Of a stretch of 64,000 nucleotides of DNA, positions 1 through 9,951 are shown piece by piece. This stretch comes from Marinifilum sp. D737 (GTDB lineage Bacteria > Bacteroidota > Bacteroidia > Bacteroidales > Marinifilaceae), in assembly GCF_026672275.1 (NCBI RefSeq), contig NZ_JANQCD010000015.1, forward strand, positions 52,107 through 116,106, in the 5' to 3' direction. The notes beneath the pieces are model-generated. The model made no database searches, was not told where the DNA came from, and saw nothing but the letters and a program-made list of their open reading frames with translations. Positions within the stretch are counted from its first letter, which is position 1. Every line of letters begins with the position of its first letter. Made by a program: the position numbers and the translations under genes.

Positions 1-1500
1 ATGGGAATAGACTACGACAAATTTAGAGATGCTGCCACACAAACTTTTCAAAAACCTTTGCAAGAGAAATCAAAGCTGCATCGAGAATTGGAAAAATACT
101 TTCTTGTTTCTCCAAACAGAAAACTGATTCTATCCATTGATAGATTAGATTATTCGAAAGGTATTCCCAACAGACTTCAGGCATTTGCTAAGTTTTTGGA
201 AGAGTATCCGGAGTTTATTGGAAAAGTTACCTTAATTATGCTGGCTGTTCCTTCGAGAGGTACGGTTGAGCACTACATCAACCTTAAACGTGAAGTTGAG
301 GAGTTGGTAGGTAATGTAAATGGTAGATTTGGTAGCATTAACTACACGCCCGTTTGGTATTTCTATAGATCCATGCCTTTCGAAAGCCTAATTGAACTTT
401 ATAGCTCCTGTGATGTAGCTTTGGTTACTCCTGTAAGAGATGGAATGAATTTGGTAGCTAAAGAATATGTGGCTTCACGTACCAACCGAACCGGAGTTAT
501 TATATTGAGCGAAATGGCTGGTGTTTCCAAAGAAATGGGTGAAGCGCTAATGATCAACCCTAATAACACGGGAGAAATTGCACACAGCATTTATCAGGCA
601 CTAACCATGCCTCTTGAAGAGCAGCGTGAACGTATGATTTATTTGCAAGATAGAATCAAACGTTATGATGTTTTCAAATGGTCATCGGAGTTTGTAAAAT
701 CATTACGAAAAGTAGAGAAACTTCAAAATTCTATATATGCAAAGAAAGTAAGCTCTTCTATTTTAGAGAAAATAAAAACTGAATATGCAGGTGCGAAAAA
801 AAGATCCATATTCCTTGACTATGATGGAACGCTTACAGGATTTAAGAAAAACCCGAATGACGCAAAACCTGATGAAGAATTGCACAAAATTCTGTACAAA
901 CTAGAAGAAAATCCTCAAAATATAATTACCATTATTAGTGGACGTGATCGTGAAAGTTTGGAAAACTGGTTCGAAGGACACAAAATCAATTTAATTGTTG
1001 AACATGGTGTATGGATAAAGAAACATGGCAAAGAATGGAAAATGCTTGCCAATGCCAATGATACTTGGAAACCTGGTATTCGTCCTATACTGGAAACTTT
1101 TGTTGATCGAACTCCAGGTTCTTTTATCGAGGAGAAAAATTATTCCTTAGTATGGCATTTTAGAAAAGCTGAACCTGAACAGGGTGAACTTAGAGCCAAT
1201 GAACTAAAAGATGAATTAACAACCATGATTGCCAATCATAATCTTGAAATATTGGAAGGAAACAAAGTAATTGAAGTAAAAAGTGGTGGTATCAATAAGG
1301 GAATGGCATCTCTGCAATTCCTACAAAACCAAAACTTCGATTTTGTTTTGGCTATAGGCGATGATTGGACAGATGAATACATGTTCAGAGAACTGCCAGA
1401 ATCATCCGTTACCATTAAAGTAGGCTTAAAACATACAGCGGCCAAATATAAAGTCGACTCTGTAGCTAAAGTTCGCAGTTTACTTTCCGAATTGAATTAA
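1..1500 (+). CDS. Bifunctional trehalose-6-phosphate synthase / phosphatase (5' truncated by window)
   Basis: Makes trehalose: a GT20 glycosyltransferase joins UDP-glucose and glucose-6-phosphate, and a HAD phosphatase removes the phosphate. Visible are the C-terminal half of GT20 (DRLDYSKGI near residue 48, DGMNLVAKEY near 147) and a complete HAD domain (LDYDGTLTG near 272, IGDDWTDEY near 453). The N-terminal GT20 half is missing, so the gene almost certainly starts left of the window and the ATG at base 1 is internal. A hairpin terminator follows directly. The fusion of OtsA-like and OtsB-like parts is known from Bacteroidota and eukaryotes. Product call is firm; the start is unknown. Confidence 0.93.
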   Translation: MGIDYDKFRDAATQTFQKPLQEKSKLHRELEKYFLVSPNRKLILSIDRLDYSKGIPNRLQAFAKFLEEYPEFIGKVTLIMLAVPSRGTVEHYINLKREVEELVGNVNGRFGSINYTPVWYFYRSMPFESLIELYSSCDVALVTPVRDGMNLVAKEYVASRTNRTGVIILSEMAGVSKEMGEALMINPNNTGEIAHSIYQALTMPLEEQRERMIYLQDRIKRYDVFKWSSEFVKSLRKVEKLQNSIYAKKVSSSILEKIKTEYAGAKKRSIFLDYDGTLTGFKKNPNDAKPDEELHKILYKLEENPQNIITIISGRDRESLENWFEGHKINLIVEHGVWIKKHGKEWKMLANANDTWKPGIRPILETFVDRTPGSFIEEKNYSLVWHFRKAEPEQGELRANELKDELTTMIANHNLEILEGNKVIEVKSGGINKGMASLQFLQNQNFDFVLAIGDDWTDEYMFRELPESSVTIKVGLKHTAAKYKVDSVAKVRSLLSELN

Positions 1501-1516
1501 TGAGCCTAAAGATTTT

Positions 1517-1550
1517 AAAAAAAAGGTGGCAATATTGTCACCTTTTTTTT
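1517..1550 (+). terminator. Rho-independent terminator after trehalose gene
   Basis: An A-run, GGTG, a short loop, CACC and a run of eight T form a hairpin 17 bases after the stop codon. The A and T tracts pair as well, so it could act on both strands. Confidence 0.8.
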
Positions 1551-1653
1551 CTGATATTCAGTTAGAATTAATATTCTATCAGTATTTTTTCTCCAATTTT
1601 ATAACTGATAGCTGGAAAATAGCTATTTTCGCACGAACCAAGATTTTTCTAAA

Positions 1654-3231
1654 ATGTTACACAAACAATTCGATTTTTTAATAATCGGAAGTGGACTTGC
1701 AGGATTATATTCAGCATTCGAAGCCTCAAGATATGGCTCTGTTGCTATCGTAACCAAATCTAAATTAGATGTTAGTAATTCATACTATGCACAAGGAGGA
1801 ATAGCTGCGGTAACTGATTCTGACGATTATCCTCAATTGCACCTGGAGGATACACTTATTGCCGGCAGAGGTTTGTGTGATTATACTCCTGTTGATATAT
1901 TGGTGAATGAAGGTCCTGATCGAATCAAGGATTTGATAAAGCTTGGAATGCAATTCGATACAGAAAATGGTGAACTTTCTTTAGGTTTAGAAGGTGGTCA
2001 TCACAGAAGAAGAGTTCTGCATGCAGGTGGCGATTCAACCGGAAAAGAACTGGTGAGATTTCTGATCCAAAAAGTTTTAAATACTTCCTCAATTACAATT
2101 TTCGAAAACCAAATGGTTTATGAACTTTTGGTTGAAAAACAAAAATGCCTGGGAGCACGAAGTTTTAATCGAAACGACAATTCGAATCTTTACATTCAAG
2201 CAAAATCTACCATACTAACTTTGGGAGGAGCTTCAGCAGTATATCAACGAACTACTAATCCGGAAACTACAGTTGGAGATGGAATTGCTCTTGCATATAA
2301 TGCAGGTGCAGAAATTACTGATATGGAATTTATTCAATTTCATCCAAGCTCGTTTTATTCCGAAGAAGGCTATACTTTTTTAATTAGTGAAGCAGTCAGA
2401 GGCGAAGGTGCTCATTTAATTAATTCTAAAGGGGAACGATTTATGACCCAAATTCATGAATTGGCAGAATTGGCTCCCCGAGATATTGTGGCCCGTTCCA
2501 TTTTTTATGAAATGCAAAAGTATGGCGATAAACATGTAACGTTAAGCTTAAAACACCTGGATAGTGAAAAATTGAAGAATCGATTCCCTTCGATATATGC
2601 AAAATGCAAAGAATCAGGAGCTGATTTTTTAGATAAAATTCCTATTGCACCTGCAGCTCATTATACCGTTGGTGGAATTAAAACCGATTATAAGGGAAAA
2701 ACGAATATCGACAAGCTTTATGCTTGTGGTGAATTAGCATCAACAGGAGTTATGGGGGCCAACCGATTGGCCTCAAATTCACTTTTAGAATGTTTAGTAT
2801 TTGGAAAAAGGGCCATTCAAGACGCTCGAGAACATACCCAGTTTGCCCCATCAAAAACAAATCAAGAAGGAATTTCTATTGATCATTCTTTATCTGATTT
2901 GTTCTTAAATCATGTTAATGAAATCGCCCAAGCAATGAATACAAAGGTTGGGATTGTAAGAACAGCTCAATATTTACAAGAGGTTCTGGATTTACTAGAT
3001 AAAGTAAAATCCAATTTTCCTTTTAAAACCAATGAATACTACAGTATTCGTATGCAAAACTTATTAAGTGTTTGTAATTTAATTACAACTGCAGCATTGG
3101 CTCGCAAAGAAAGTCGTGGAGGTCATTATCGTAAAGATTTTAATACCGAAAATGAAGACTTTCTTGCTCACTCGGTACAACAATTAAATAAAGAGCTTAC
3201 TTTTGTACCTGTAGAAATAAAATCAGAATAA
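1654..3231 (+). CDS. nadB: L-aspartate oxidase
   Basis: FAD enzyme that oxidises L-aspartate to iminoaspartate, the first step of de novo NAD synthesis, in the cytoplasm. The N-terminal FAD-binding motif GSGLAG is at residues 12-17. YYAQGGIAA follows near residue 45, and the flavoprotein motif GANRLASNSLLE is near residue 370. Length (525 aa) is normal for NadB. It is followed after 15 bases by nadC and then nadA, so the three genes form an operon carrying the route from aspartate to nicotinate mononucleotide. A weak TAnnTTTG-like box (TATTTTCG, near 1624) lies upstream. Succinate dehydrogenase flavoprotein is the main look-alike; the nad context excludes it. Confidence 0.97.
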   Translation: MLHKQFDFLIIGSGLAGLYSAFEASRYGSVAIVTKSKLDVSNSYYAQGGIAAVTDSDDYPQLHLEDTLIAGRGLCDYTPVDILVNEGPDRIKDLIKLGMQFDTENGELSLGLEGGHHRRRVLHAGGDSTGKELVRFLIQKVLNTSSITIFENQMVYELLVEKQKCLGARSFNRNDNSNLYIQAKSTILTLGGASAVYQRTTNPETTVGDGIALAYNAGAEITDMEFIQFHPSSFYSEEGYTFLISEAVRGEGAHLINSKGERFMTQIHELAELAPRDIVARSIFYEMQKYGDKHVTLSLKHLDSEKLKNRFPSIYAKCKESGADFLDKIPIAPAAHYTVGGIKTDYKGKTNIDKLYACGELASTGVMGANRLASNSLLECLVFGKRAIQDAREHTQFAPSKTNQEGISIDHSLSDLFLNHVNEIAQAMNTKVGIVRTAQYLQEVLDLLDKVKSNFPFKTNEYYSIRMQNLLSVCNLITTAALARKESRGGHYRKDFNTENEDFLAHSVQQLNKELTFVPVEIKSE

Positions 3232-3246
3232 TATCACTTCATTCAA

Positions 3247-4095
3247 ATGGAAGAAACAGGATTGAATATTCAAGAATTAGAATATATAATCGAACACGCT
3301 TTTCGTGAAGATATTGGCGATGGCGATATCACAACCAATAACCTGGTACCAGAGAATTCGGTTGCAAAAGCAAGTATGACTGCAAAAGCAGATGGTGTAA
3401 TTGCAGGATTACCAATTGCTGAAAAAGTTTTTAAAAAATTAGATCCGAACTTGATATGGAAACCATTGGTAAAAGATGGTGATACCATTAAAAAAGGGGA
3501 TGTAATTGTTGAAATGCAAGGCAGCTTTAGGGCATTACTAACAGGTGAACGATTAGCCCTGAACTTAATGCAAAGAATGTCTGGGATTGCAAGCGAAACT
3601 GCAAAGTATGTTGCTGAAGTTAAGCATACAAATGTTCAGATATTAGATACCAGAAAAACTGTACCTGGTCTTAGAACTTTGGATAAATATTCGGTTAAAA
3701 CCGGAGGAGGAACCAATCATAGAATTGGATTGTATGATTTGGTAATGATCAAGGATAATCACATCAAAATTGCAGGTGGAATTGCTCCTGCAGTTGAGCA
3801 AATCAGAAAATCCATTCCTCCACACATCAAAGTTGAAGTGGAAACAACAAATCTTGAAGAAGTGAAAGAAGCTGTTGTTGCAGGTGCAGACATTATCATG
3901 CTTGACAATATGAGTAACGAAGCCATGACAGAAGCCGTGCATCTTGTAGATGGTAAAGCTAAAACAGAAGCTTCAGGAAATATGAGCCTGGAAAGATTAA
4001 AAGGTGTTGCTGAAACAGGTGTAGATTTTATATCAATTGGAGCACTTACTCATTCGGTAAAAGCACTAGATATCAGTCAAAATATTATTCTATAG
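3247..4095 (+). CDS. nadC: Nicotinate-nucleotide pyrophosphorylase (carboxylating)
   Basis: Quinolinate phosphoribosyltransferase: converts quinolinate and PRPP to nicotinate mononucleotide, CO2 and pyrophosphate. The 282-aa length fits. Conserved features are DTRKTVPGLR near residue 135, GGGTNHR near residue 155, MIKDNH after it, and a C-terminal barrel with VEVE and IMLDNM. It is the middle gene of nadB-nadC-nadA with short spacers (15 and 25 bases), supporting co-transcription. No unusual features. Confidence 0.97.
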   Translation: MEETGLNIQELEYIIEHAFREDIGDGDITTNNLVPENSVAKASMTAKADGVIAGLPIAEKVFKKLDPNLIWKPLVKDGDTIKKGDVIVEMQGSFRALLTGERLALNLMQRMSGIASETAKYVAEVKHTNVQILDTRKTVPGLRTLDKYSVKTGGGTNHRIGLYDLVMIKDNHIKIAGGIAPAVEQIRKSIPPHIKVEVETTNLEEVKEAVVAGADIIMLDNMSNEAMTEAVHLVDGKAKTEASGNMSLERLKGVAETGVDFISIGALTHSVKALDISQNIIL

Positions 4096-4120
4096 TTTAA
4101 TTAGAAAGAGGTTTCCTAAA

Positions 4121-5047
4121 ATGGAAAATAAAGAGATTATAAGACAGATTGAGGAGTTGAAAAAGGCAAAGAATGCAATTGTTCTTGCTCATTATTATAC
4201 ACATCCTGAAGTACAAGATATAGCAGACTATATTGGTGATTCATTGGGCTTAGCACGTGAAGCAGGAAATACAACAGCTGATATTATTGTATTTTGCGGC
4301 GTTCATTTTATGGCAGAAACTGCATCAGTCATTTCACCAGATAAGAAAGTTTTAATTCCTGCACAAAAGTGTGGATGTTCGCTTGCTGAAAGTATTACTG
4401 GTAAAGACATTCAGGAATGGAAAGCTAAAAACCCTGACGGATTAGTGGTTTCATATGTAAACACTACTGCTGAAGTAAAGGCTGAAACCGATTATTGCTG
4501 TACTTCATCCAATGCAATTCAGGTGGTAGAACATTTAGGAAAAGACAAAAAAATCTTTTTTACTCCTGATAAAAATCTTGGTGCATTCATTGTAAAGAAA
4601 ACAGGTATTGAGATGGATTTGTGGAACGGCGATTGTTGCGTTCATGAACGAATAGACAGCAATATGATTGTTGATATGGCCAATCAATATCCAGAAGCAG
4701 ACATTTTAATTCATCCCGAAAGCAAGTGTGCCAATGATGATGAAATTTTGAACATGCCAAATGCCTTCTTTTATTCTACAGCTGGTATTATCAAGCATGC
4801 AGCCGAATCAAACAAAAAACAATTTATCATTGCAACCGAATTGGGTACTCTACATCAATTGCAAAAAGCAAATCCAGAAAAAGAATTTATTCTTATTCAT
4901 CCAAAAACCATTTGTGGCTCTATGAAAAGGGTGAAACTACAAGGGGTGCTGGAAGCATTACAGGAAGAAAAATATGAAGTTAAAGTTCCTGAAGAAATAT
5001 CAAAAAAAGCAATAACATCCATTCAAAGAATGCTTGAAATAGGCTAA
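4121..5047 (+). CDS. nadA: Quinolinate synthase
   Basis: Iron-sulfur enzyme condensing iminoaspartate with dihydroxyacetone phosphate to quinolinate. Conserved segments are LAHYYTHPEVQDIADYIGDS near the start, FCGVHFMAETA around residue 62, NGDCCVHERI around residue 170 and KTICGSMKRV near the C-terminus. The single cysteines in the last three are the expected [4Fe-4S] ligands. Length (308 aa) is typical. It ends the nad operon and is followed by a hairpin terminator. Confidence 0.97.
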   Translation: MENKEIIRQIEELKKAKNAIVLAHYYTHPEVQDIADYIGDSLGLAREAGNTTADIIVFCGVHFMAETASVISPDKKVLIPAQKCGCSLAESITGKDIQEWKAKNPDGLVVSYVNTTAEVKAETDYCCTSSNAIQVVEHLGKDKKIFFTPDKNLGAFIVKKTGIEMDLWNGDCCVHERIDSNMIVDMANQYPEADILIHPESKCANDDEILNMPNAFFYSTAGIIKHAAESNKKQFIIATELGTLHQLQKANPEKEFILIHPKTICGSMKRVKLQGVLEALQEEKYEVKVPEEISKKAITSIQRMLEIG

Positions 5048-5054
5048 CAAAATT

Positions 5055-5089
5055 AAAAACCTTTCTATATTTTAGGAAGGTTTTTTTTT
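5055..5089 (+). terminator. Terminator of nadBCA operon
   Basis: AAAAACCTT paired with AAGGTTTTT around an AT-rich loop, ending in nine T, directly after nadA. Confidence 0.8.
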
Positions 5090-5121
5090 CAACTTTCGCT
5101 AGCTTTTTTAATGTTGATAAC

Positions 5122-5150
5122 TTGCGAATAACAAAAATATGGTATATTTA
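5122..5150 (+). promoter_or_regulatory. Candidate Bacteroidota promoter for the histidine kinase
   Basis: TTG at 5122-5124 and TATATTTA at 5143-5150 are 18 bases apart and match the TTG / TAnnTTTG pattern except for the last base. This would leave an untranslated leader of about 125 bases before the start at 5283. Confidence 0.35.
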
Positions 5151-5282
5151 GCAATCAGTAATAAAACCATATACCATTCTAGTAATAACCAATCTAAATA
5201 AACAACAACCTAATAACAATTTCTCTTTTTTAACGTACATCTAACACCAAACAGCTATTGTTAACGAACGATCTTTTATAAA

Positions 5283-7430
5283 ATGCAATTTCCCCTTAAA
5301 CTTGTATTATTAATTTTCTGTCTTTTCCCCTATTCCATTTTTGCACAAGAGAAAATAGATCAACTAAAAAAGCAGTTGAAAATAGAACCAGACAGTAGCA
5401 AAACTAAGTTACTAATCAATATTTCCGGAAAATATGCTGTAACTAACCTTGACAGTGCTTTTCTCTATGCTAACAAAGCATACAATTTTGCCAAAATCAA
5501 TCAGGAAAAATCGATTTTAGTCAGAGCTGGTTTAAATTTAGCTAACAGGTATTCTCAACTCGGACAATCCGAAAAAGCATACAAATATCTATTGGAGGCA
5601 AAAGGTCTGGCCCATGCATTAAAAGATACTGCTTTATTAAGTAGGTTTTACCACAATTTTGGCTATTACTTTTCTGACAATAGTGAATATGACAAGGCTA
5701 TAGAAAATTTTAATAAAGCTATTGAATATTGTAAAATATCAAAAAATAATAGAATACATGCCAGCATTCTGAATGGTTTGGGAATCATTTACTGGGAACG
5801 TGGCAATTTAGAAGTAGCTTTAAAAAAATACCTGGAAGCTTATCGCATTTCTGAGGAGTTAAATGACACCAATTCACAATTGGTTTTATTACTTAATATA
5901 GCCAATATCTATGCTGATGAAGGTCGAAATGATGTTGCCCTTGAATACTATCAAAAAATTCTTGATTTGGCAATCAAAGACAAAGATCTGGATTCTCAAG
6001 CTATAGTTTATAATAATATAGCTACCATACACCAAGAAAATAAAGAATTTGCGAAAGCTTTAGAATTCTTTAAAAAAAGTCTGAATATCAACAACCAAAT
6101 AGGTAACGAAGCTGGAGAAGCCCTTGCCATGAATAATATAGGGGAAAACTATTTCAAAACTGGAAATATCAAAGAAGCTATATTTTACATCGATAATTCT
6201 CTGGCAATAAATAGAAAATTAAAATTAGAAACGGATATTGTTTATAACCTGGAATCGCTAGCTAAAGTTTATTTGTTTACCGGAAAACTGCAAAAGGTCT
6301 ACGATATTATAAATGAAGGCTTACAGTTATGCAAGAAACTTAAGATAAAAACAATGGAACGTAGCTTCTTGCAACTTAAATCGGAATACTACTATTCTGC
6401 AGGAAACTATAAAAAAGCTTACAAAACATACGAGAACTACAACAAACTCAAAGATAGCCTAATAGAGGCTAGCAAATCTGATAAAATTGCTCATTTGCAA
6501 ACGCAATTTGAAACTGAAAAAAAAGAAAAAGAAAACGAAATATTAAAAGTAACGAATGAGTTAACTCAAGAAAAATTAGATAAGGAAAAAGCATTCACCA
6601 ATTATCTTATTGTGTTTTTTGTAATCACAATGTCTTTATTAATACTGGTTTACTTTTTATATAAATCAAAAACAAAAGTCAACCAAAGGATCAATAAAAT
6701 TAATGGAATGCTGGAAGAATCGAATCAAAAACTAAAAGTAACCAATGCTACCAAGGATAGATTCTTTTCCATTATCGCTCATGATTTACGTTCACCATTC
6801 AACTCTATTCTAGGATTTTCAGAATTGATCAAAAGTGAATTAAAGGAGAGTAAAAATCTTAATTTAATTGAAGAATACAATACCAATATTAATGAATCTT
6901 CGCATAGTTTGTTTACATTGCTTGAAAACTTATTGCAATGGGCAAAAAGCCAGCGAGGTGAACTGGAATTTAATCCAGTTCAATTTGATCTTCATCACTT
7001 GATTCAGTCAAATCTTATTATTTTCAAATTGAAGGCTGCAGATAAAGCAATTAAATTAAGCTCTGATATCCCTCCTCATACTGAAGCTTATGGCGACATT
7101 AATATGGTGAGTACAATTCTTAGAAATCTAATTAGTAATGCTCTAAAATTCACTGAACAAAATGGAGATATAACTATCTCTGCCGATATACAAGATGAAT
7201 TTGTGTTTCTAAAGGTTAAAGATTCAGGAATAGGTATTAGTAAGGAAAACCAAGAGAAGCTCTTTAAACTAGACTGCAATTATACAACAGTGGGTACTGC
7301 AGATGAAACTGGTAGTGGACTGGGCTTAATTCTTTGTAAAGAATTCGCAGAAAGAAATGGTGGAGATATTTGGGTAAAAAGCGAAGAAAATAAAGGCAGT
7401 GAATTTATCTTGAGTTTAAAAATAGCTTAG
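5283..7430 (+). CDS. TPR-containing sensor histidine kinase
   Basis: Membrane sensor kinase of a Bacteroidota type. A signal peptide (residues 1-21, ending SIFAQ) leads into a periplasmic region of TPR repeats (about 40-390). A coiled coil and one membrane segment follow (about 438-460). The cytoplasmic kinase has the HisKA phospho-acceptor at His500 in SIIAHDLRSPFN. The ATPase domain has an N box (LRNLISNALKFTE), G1 (DSGIGIS) and G2 (GSGLGLIL). There is no fused receiver or DNA-binding domain and no adjacent response regulator, so its partner is elsewhere. The signal is unknown; TPRs suggest a protein or peptide input. Confidence 0.93.
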   Translation: MQFPLKLVLLIFCLFPYSIFAQEKIDQLKKQLKIEPDSSKTKLLINISGKYAVTNLDSAFLYANKAYNFAKINQEKSILVRAGLNLANRYSQLGQSEKAYKYLLEAKGLAHALKDTALLSRFYHNFGYYFSDNSEYDKAIENFNKAIEYCKISKNNRIHASILNGLGIIYWERGNLEVALKKYLEAYRISEELNDTNSQLVLLLNIANIYADEGRNDVALEYYQKILDLAIKDKDLDSQAIVYNNIATIHQENKEFAKALEFFKKSLNINNQIGNEAGEALAMNNIGENYFKTGNIKEAIFYIDNSLAINRKLKLETDIVYNLESLAKVYLFTGKLQKVYDIINEGLQLCKKLKIKTMERSFLQLKSEYYYSAGNYKKAYKTYENYNKLKDSLIEASKSDKIAHLQTQFETEKKEKENEILKVTNELTQEKLDKEKAFTNYLIVFFVITMSLLILVYFLYKSKTKVNQRINKINGMLEESNQKLKVTNATKDRFFSIIAHDLRSPFNSILGFSELIKSELKESKNLNLIEEYNTNINESSHSLFTLLENLLQWAKSQRGELEFNPVQFDLHHLIQSNLIIFKLKAADKAIKLSSDIPPHTEAYGDINMVSTILRNLISNALKFTEQNGDITISADIQDEFVFLKVKDSGIGISKENQEKLFKLDCNYTTVGTADETGSGLGLILCKEFAERNGGDIWVKSEENKGSEFILSLKIA

Positions 7431-7450
7431 AAAAAATCTAAACAATTACC

Positions 7451-7481
7451 AAGCGATTTCTTTTTTGGAATCGCTTTTTTT
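7451..7481 (+). terminator. Terminator after histidine kinase
   Basis: AGCGATT and AATCGCT pair around a T-rich loop and are followed by a T run. Confidence 0.75.
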
Positions 7482-7499
7482 AGCTTCAGTATTTCCTTT

Positions 7500-7507
7500 T
7501 ATATTTG
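7500..7507 (+). promoter_or_regulatory. Candidate -7 element for mntP
   Basis: TATATTTG matches the Bacteroidota TAnnTTTG consensus exactly and lies 20 bases before the mntP start. No clear -33 TTG is seen. Confidence 0.4.
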
Positions 7508-7526
7508 CCCTCCAATCTAATAAAAC

Positions 7527-8087
7527 ATGGAACTAGTAAGCATTTTTCTAATTGCCTTAGGGCTTTCTGTTGATTCTTTCGCTGCATCAGTATGTAGTGG
7601 ATTAGCTATTAAAAAAATACGATTTCTTCAAGCTGTAAAAATTGCCTTTTTTCTAGCTTTATTTCAAGGTGGAATGCCAGTTATTGGTTGGTTTATAGGC
7701 TGGGAAATTAACGAATTGATAAAGGAGTTTGATCATTGGATTGCTTTTATCCTTTTGGCTGGACTAGGAAGCAAAATGATTTATGAAAGCTTATCTAATC
7801 ATGAAGAAGACTCCTCCTTTAATCCTTTAAAACTAACCGTTCTAATTGGCATATCTGTTGCAACTAGTATAGACGCTTTGGTCATAGGCTTTAGTATGGC
7901 ACTTATTGATGTAATCATTTGGTGGCCTGCAGTAATAATAGGCGTTGTTACATTTATTGCCTCTATGCTTGGAATGCTGCTTGGTAAAAAGATTGGAAGT
8001 CAAACCAGCAAAAGATTCGAAGTATTAGGTGGAATTGTATTAATACTAATTGGCCTTCGAATCTTAATTGAACACTTGTTATTTTAA
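7527..8087 (+). CDS. mntP: Manganese efflux pump MntP
   Basis: Six-helix inner-membrane exporter of Mn2+. The family signature is duplicated: LSVDSFAAS in helix 1 (residues 13-21) and TSIDALVIGFSMA in helix 4, each with the membrane-embedded Asp needed for ion binding. Length 186 aa is typical. It stands alone behind its own promoter-like box. In many bacteria mntP is under a manganese riboswitch; none is visible here because the leader is very short. It converges with and overlaps the next gene by four bases. Confidence 0.92.
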   Translation: MELVSIFLIALGLSVDSFAASVCSGLAIKKIRFLQAVKIAFFLALFQGGMPVIGWFIGWEINELIKEFDHWIAFILLAGLGSKMIYESLSNHEEDSSFNPLKLTVLIGISVATSIDALVIGFSMALIDVIIWWPAVIIGVVTFIASMLGMLLGKKIGSQTSKRFEVLGGIVLILIGLRILIEHLLF

Positions 8088-8623
8088 AGCTTTCCAGCTT
8101 CTTTTAAATGAACCATCAACAAACTAAGGGATTTAATTCCAGTTGTAATGGCTGGAGCTGATAAGGTGGCTCCCGAAATTGAATCAATGTCTTTATTGAA
8201 TTCAAGCTGTTGTCCGTTATGCTTTCCTTCGAACTGTTTCAACCAATATTTGGCCATTATTTCGCCACCATATGATGAACGATAGACAAGAATTACAACT
8301 TTTTTAATGGTCATTGATTTATCAAATAATACCAAATAATCAAACAGATCGTTCTTTCCTTTCGAACTGGCAAAAGCCGCTAAGCCAATTTCAGCTCCTT
8401 CATTCATTAGTTTACTAACAGATACTTTCTCAATCCCCGGAAATCTTGTAATATCATATGAAGGTTCAGATAAATCTATAAAACTCACATCTTCAGTACC
8501 AAAAGTACTTTTTATGGCTTTATCAATTCTTTTCTGAATTGGCTTCGGATAATCTTTAGCATTTACATCATCGTAAATCAATACAATTGATGCAACAATT
8601 AATACTTGCAATAATCTCTTCAT
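8084..8623 (-). CDS. FMN-binding domain protein (RnfG/NqrC-like), exported
   Basis: A 179-aa protein with an N-terminal signal peptide/anchor (about residues 1-22) and one FMN-binding domain. The motif SISGAT in the last third is the flavinylation signature: in NqrC and RnfG the Thr carries FMN through a phosphoester bond. No other Nqr/Rnf subunits are adjacent, so it is probably a stand-alone periplasmic electron-transfer domain. It lies 78 bases downstream of a leftward porin gene and could be co-transcribed with it. Its redox partner is unknown. Confidence 0.82.
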   Translation of the reverse strand: MKRLLQVLIVASIVLIYDDVNAKDYPKPIQKRIDKAIKSTFGTEDVSFIDLSEPSYDITRFPGIEKVSVSKLMNEGAEIGLAAFASSKGKNDLFDYLVLFDKSMTIKKVVILVYRSSYGGEIMAKYWLKQFEGKHNGQQLEFNKDIDSISGATLSAPAITTGIKSLSLLMVHLKEAGKL

Positions 8624-8701
8624 AGTAAGTTTTAAATAACAGAAAACTGCAAAACAGGATATAACCCGCTCTGCAGTATATAATTTGTTAAAAATTACGA
8701 A

Positions 8702-9871
8702 TTAGAACCAAACTCCAACACCGCAATTGATAAAGTTTTTCTTTACATCATTACCATCTTTAAATCTTTGGTAATCTACTTTTACCACAGCTCCTTTTGC
8801 CAAGTGATAACTTAAACCAACAAACCAATCCTCACGATCGTAAGCTTTATTAGCTGTAATACCATCAACTTTGTGATGCGTGTTATAGTTTTCGTAACGA
8901 ACGAATGGCACTAAAGCTTGCTCTTTACCATGTAACAAGTCGTAACCAGCTTCAAGATAGTAACCTCTCATTTGCTTTCCTAAATCTTTTCCCGTCTTAT
9001 CGTTATACTCTTTTACATCGTTAATGTAAGAATGAATATATTGACCTTTAACCTGGAATGCATCAAGTTTGTAACGCAAATCAAGACCTAACATGCTAAT
9101 TCCAACACGAGTCGAATCTGCTACAGCTTCTGCAAAATCATCATCTTTATCTAAACCATTAAATTCTGATGATTGAGTTTTACCAAAATATCCTGATAAA
9201 CCAAGATTAAGGCCTTTAATTCCATAGTAGTCAACTTTTGCTGATACAGAAGGAGAAGTAAATGTAGATTCAGCCCCTTTTTGACGACCTTTTCTTAATC
9301 CATCTGATCCTCTTAGTTTACCACTACCATCAAATCCGTTAAATCCATTCATAACATACAATTGGTACTTTAAAGGAGCATTTGCCAATCTACCGGTAAT
9401 ACCTACCCCAATTTCTCTCCAAGTAGTTGGAACAATGTACTTATCAACGCTAGGACGCTCAACCCCATTAAAAGTAGTTGGCTCATGATATTCATTAATA
9501 ATACCCATTGGTACCAACATCAAACCACCTCGAATACTTGTATTTGGCTTGATATTGTAATTTAAGAATGCTTGTTCTACATACAACTCTTTAACGTGTT
9601 CGTACTCAATCTCAGTTACAAAAGATGTTTTTTCGTTGAATTGATATCCAAAGAATAAAACCATTCTGTGAACATCCATCTTTCCATTATATCTTTCATT
9701 ACCGCTAATTTGCTGATTATAGTGAACCTCTCCGTAACCTCCAATACTCAATTTCTCACTCTTAATTTTCTCTAAAATTGTTGATCCTATACTTTGTGGC
9801 TCTTTCTGATCTTGTGCATTGGTAGCACCAAATGCAAAACAGATAACTAATAGTAATAATACTTTCTTCAT
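8702..9871 (-). CDS. Outer-membrane porin-like beta-barrel protein
   Basis: A 389-aa protein with a signal peptide ending ATNAQ (about residue 19). Alternating aromatic and polar strands run to the end (GYGEVHYNQQ, YFGKTQSS, KVDYQRF), and the C-terminus ends in Phe (GVGVWF), as in outer-membrane barrels. It resembles the phosphate-selective porin O/P-like group. It is divergent from a metal permease across a 202-base region holding a near-perfect palindrome. The transported solute is unknown; the context suggests a possible metal or anion link. Confidence 0.8.
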   Translation of the reverse strand: MKKVLLLLVICFAFGATNAQDQKEPQSIGSTILEKIKSEKLSIGGYGEVHYNQQISGNERYNGKMDVHRMVLFFGYQFNEKTSFVTEIEYEHVKELYVEQAFLNYNIKPNTSIRGGLMLVPMGIINEYHEPTTFNGVERPSVDKYIVPTTWREIGVGITGRLANAPLKYQLYVMNGFNGFDGSGKLRGSDGLRKGRQKGAESTFTSPSVSAKVDYYGIKGLNLGLSGYFGKTQSSEFNGLDKDDDFAEAVADSTRVGISMLGLDLRYKLDAFQVKGQYIHSYINDVKEYNDKTGKDLGKQMRGYYLEAGYDLLHGKEQALVPFVRYENYNTHHKVDGITANKAYDREDWFVGLSYHLAKGAVVKVDYQRFKDGNDVKKNFINCGVGVWF

Positions 9872-9951
9872 TTCGTTTTTTCTTAGGTTTTAATTCTGAT
9901 AATCGTTAGTGTTATTATCTGCGACAAAATTAGATTCAGTCTTAATAAATA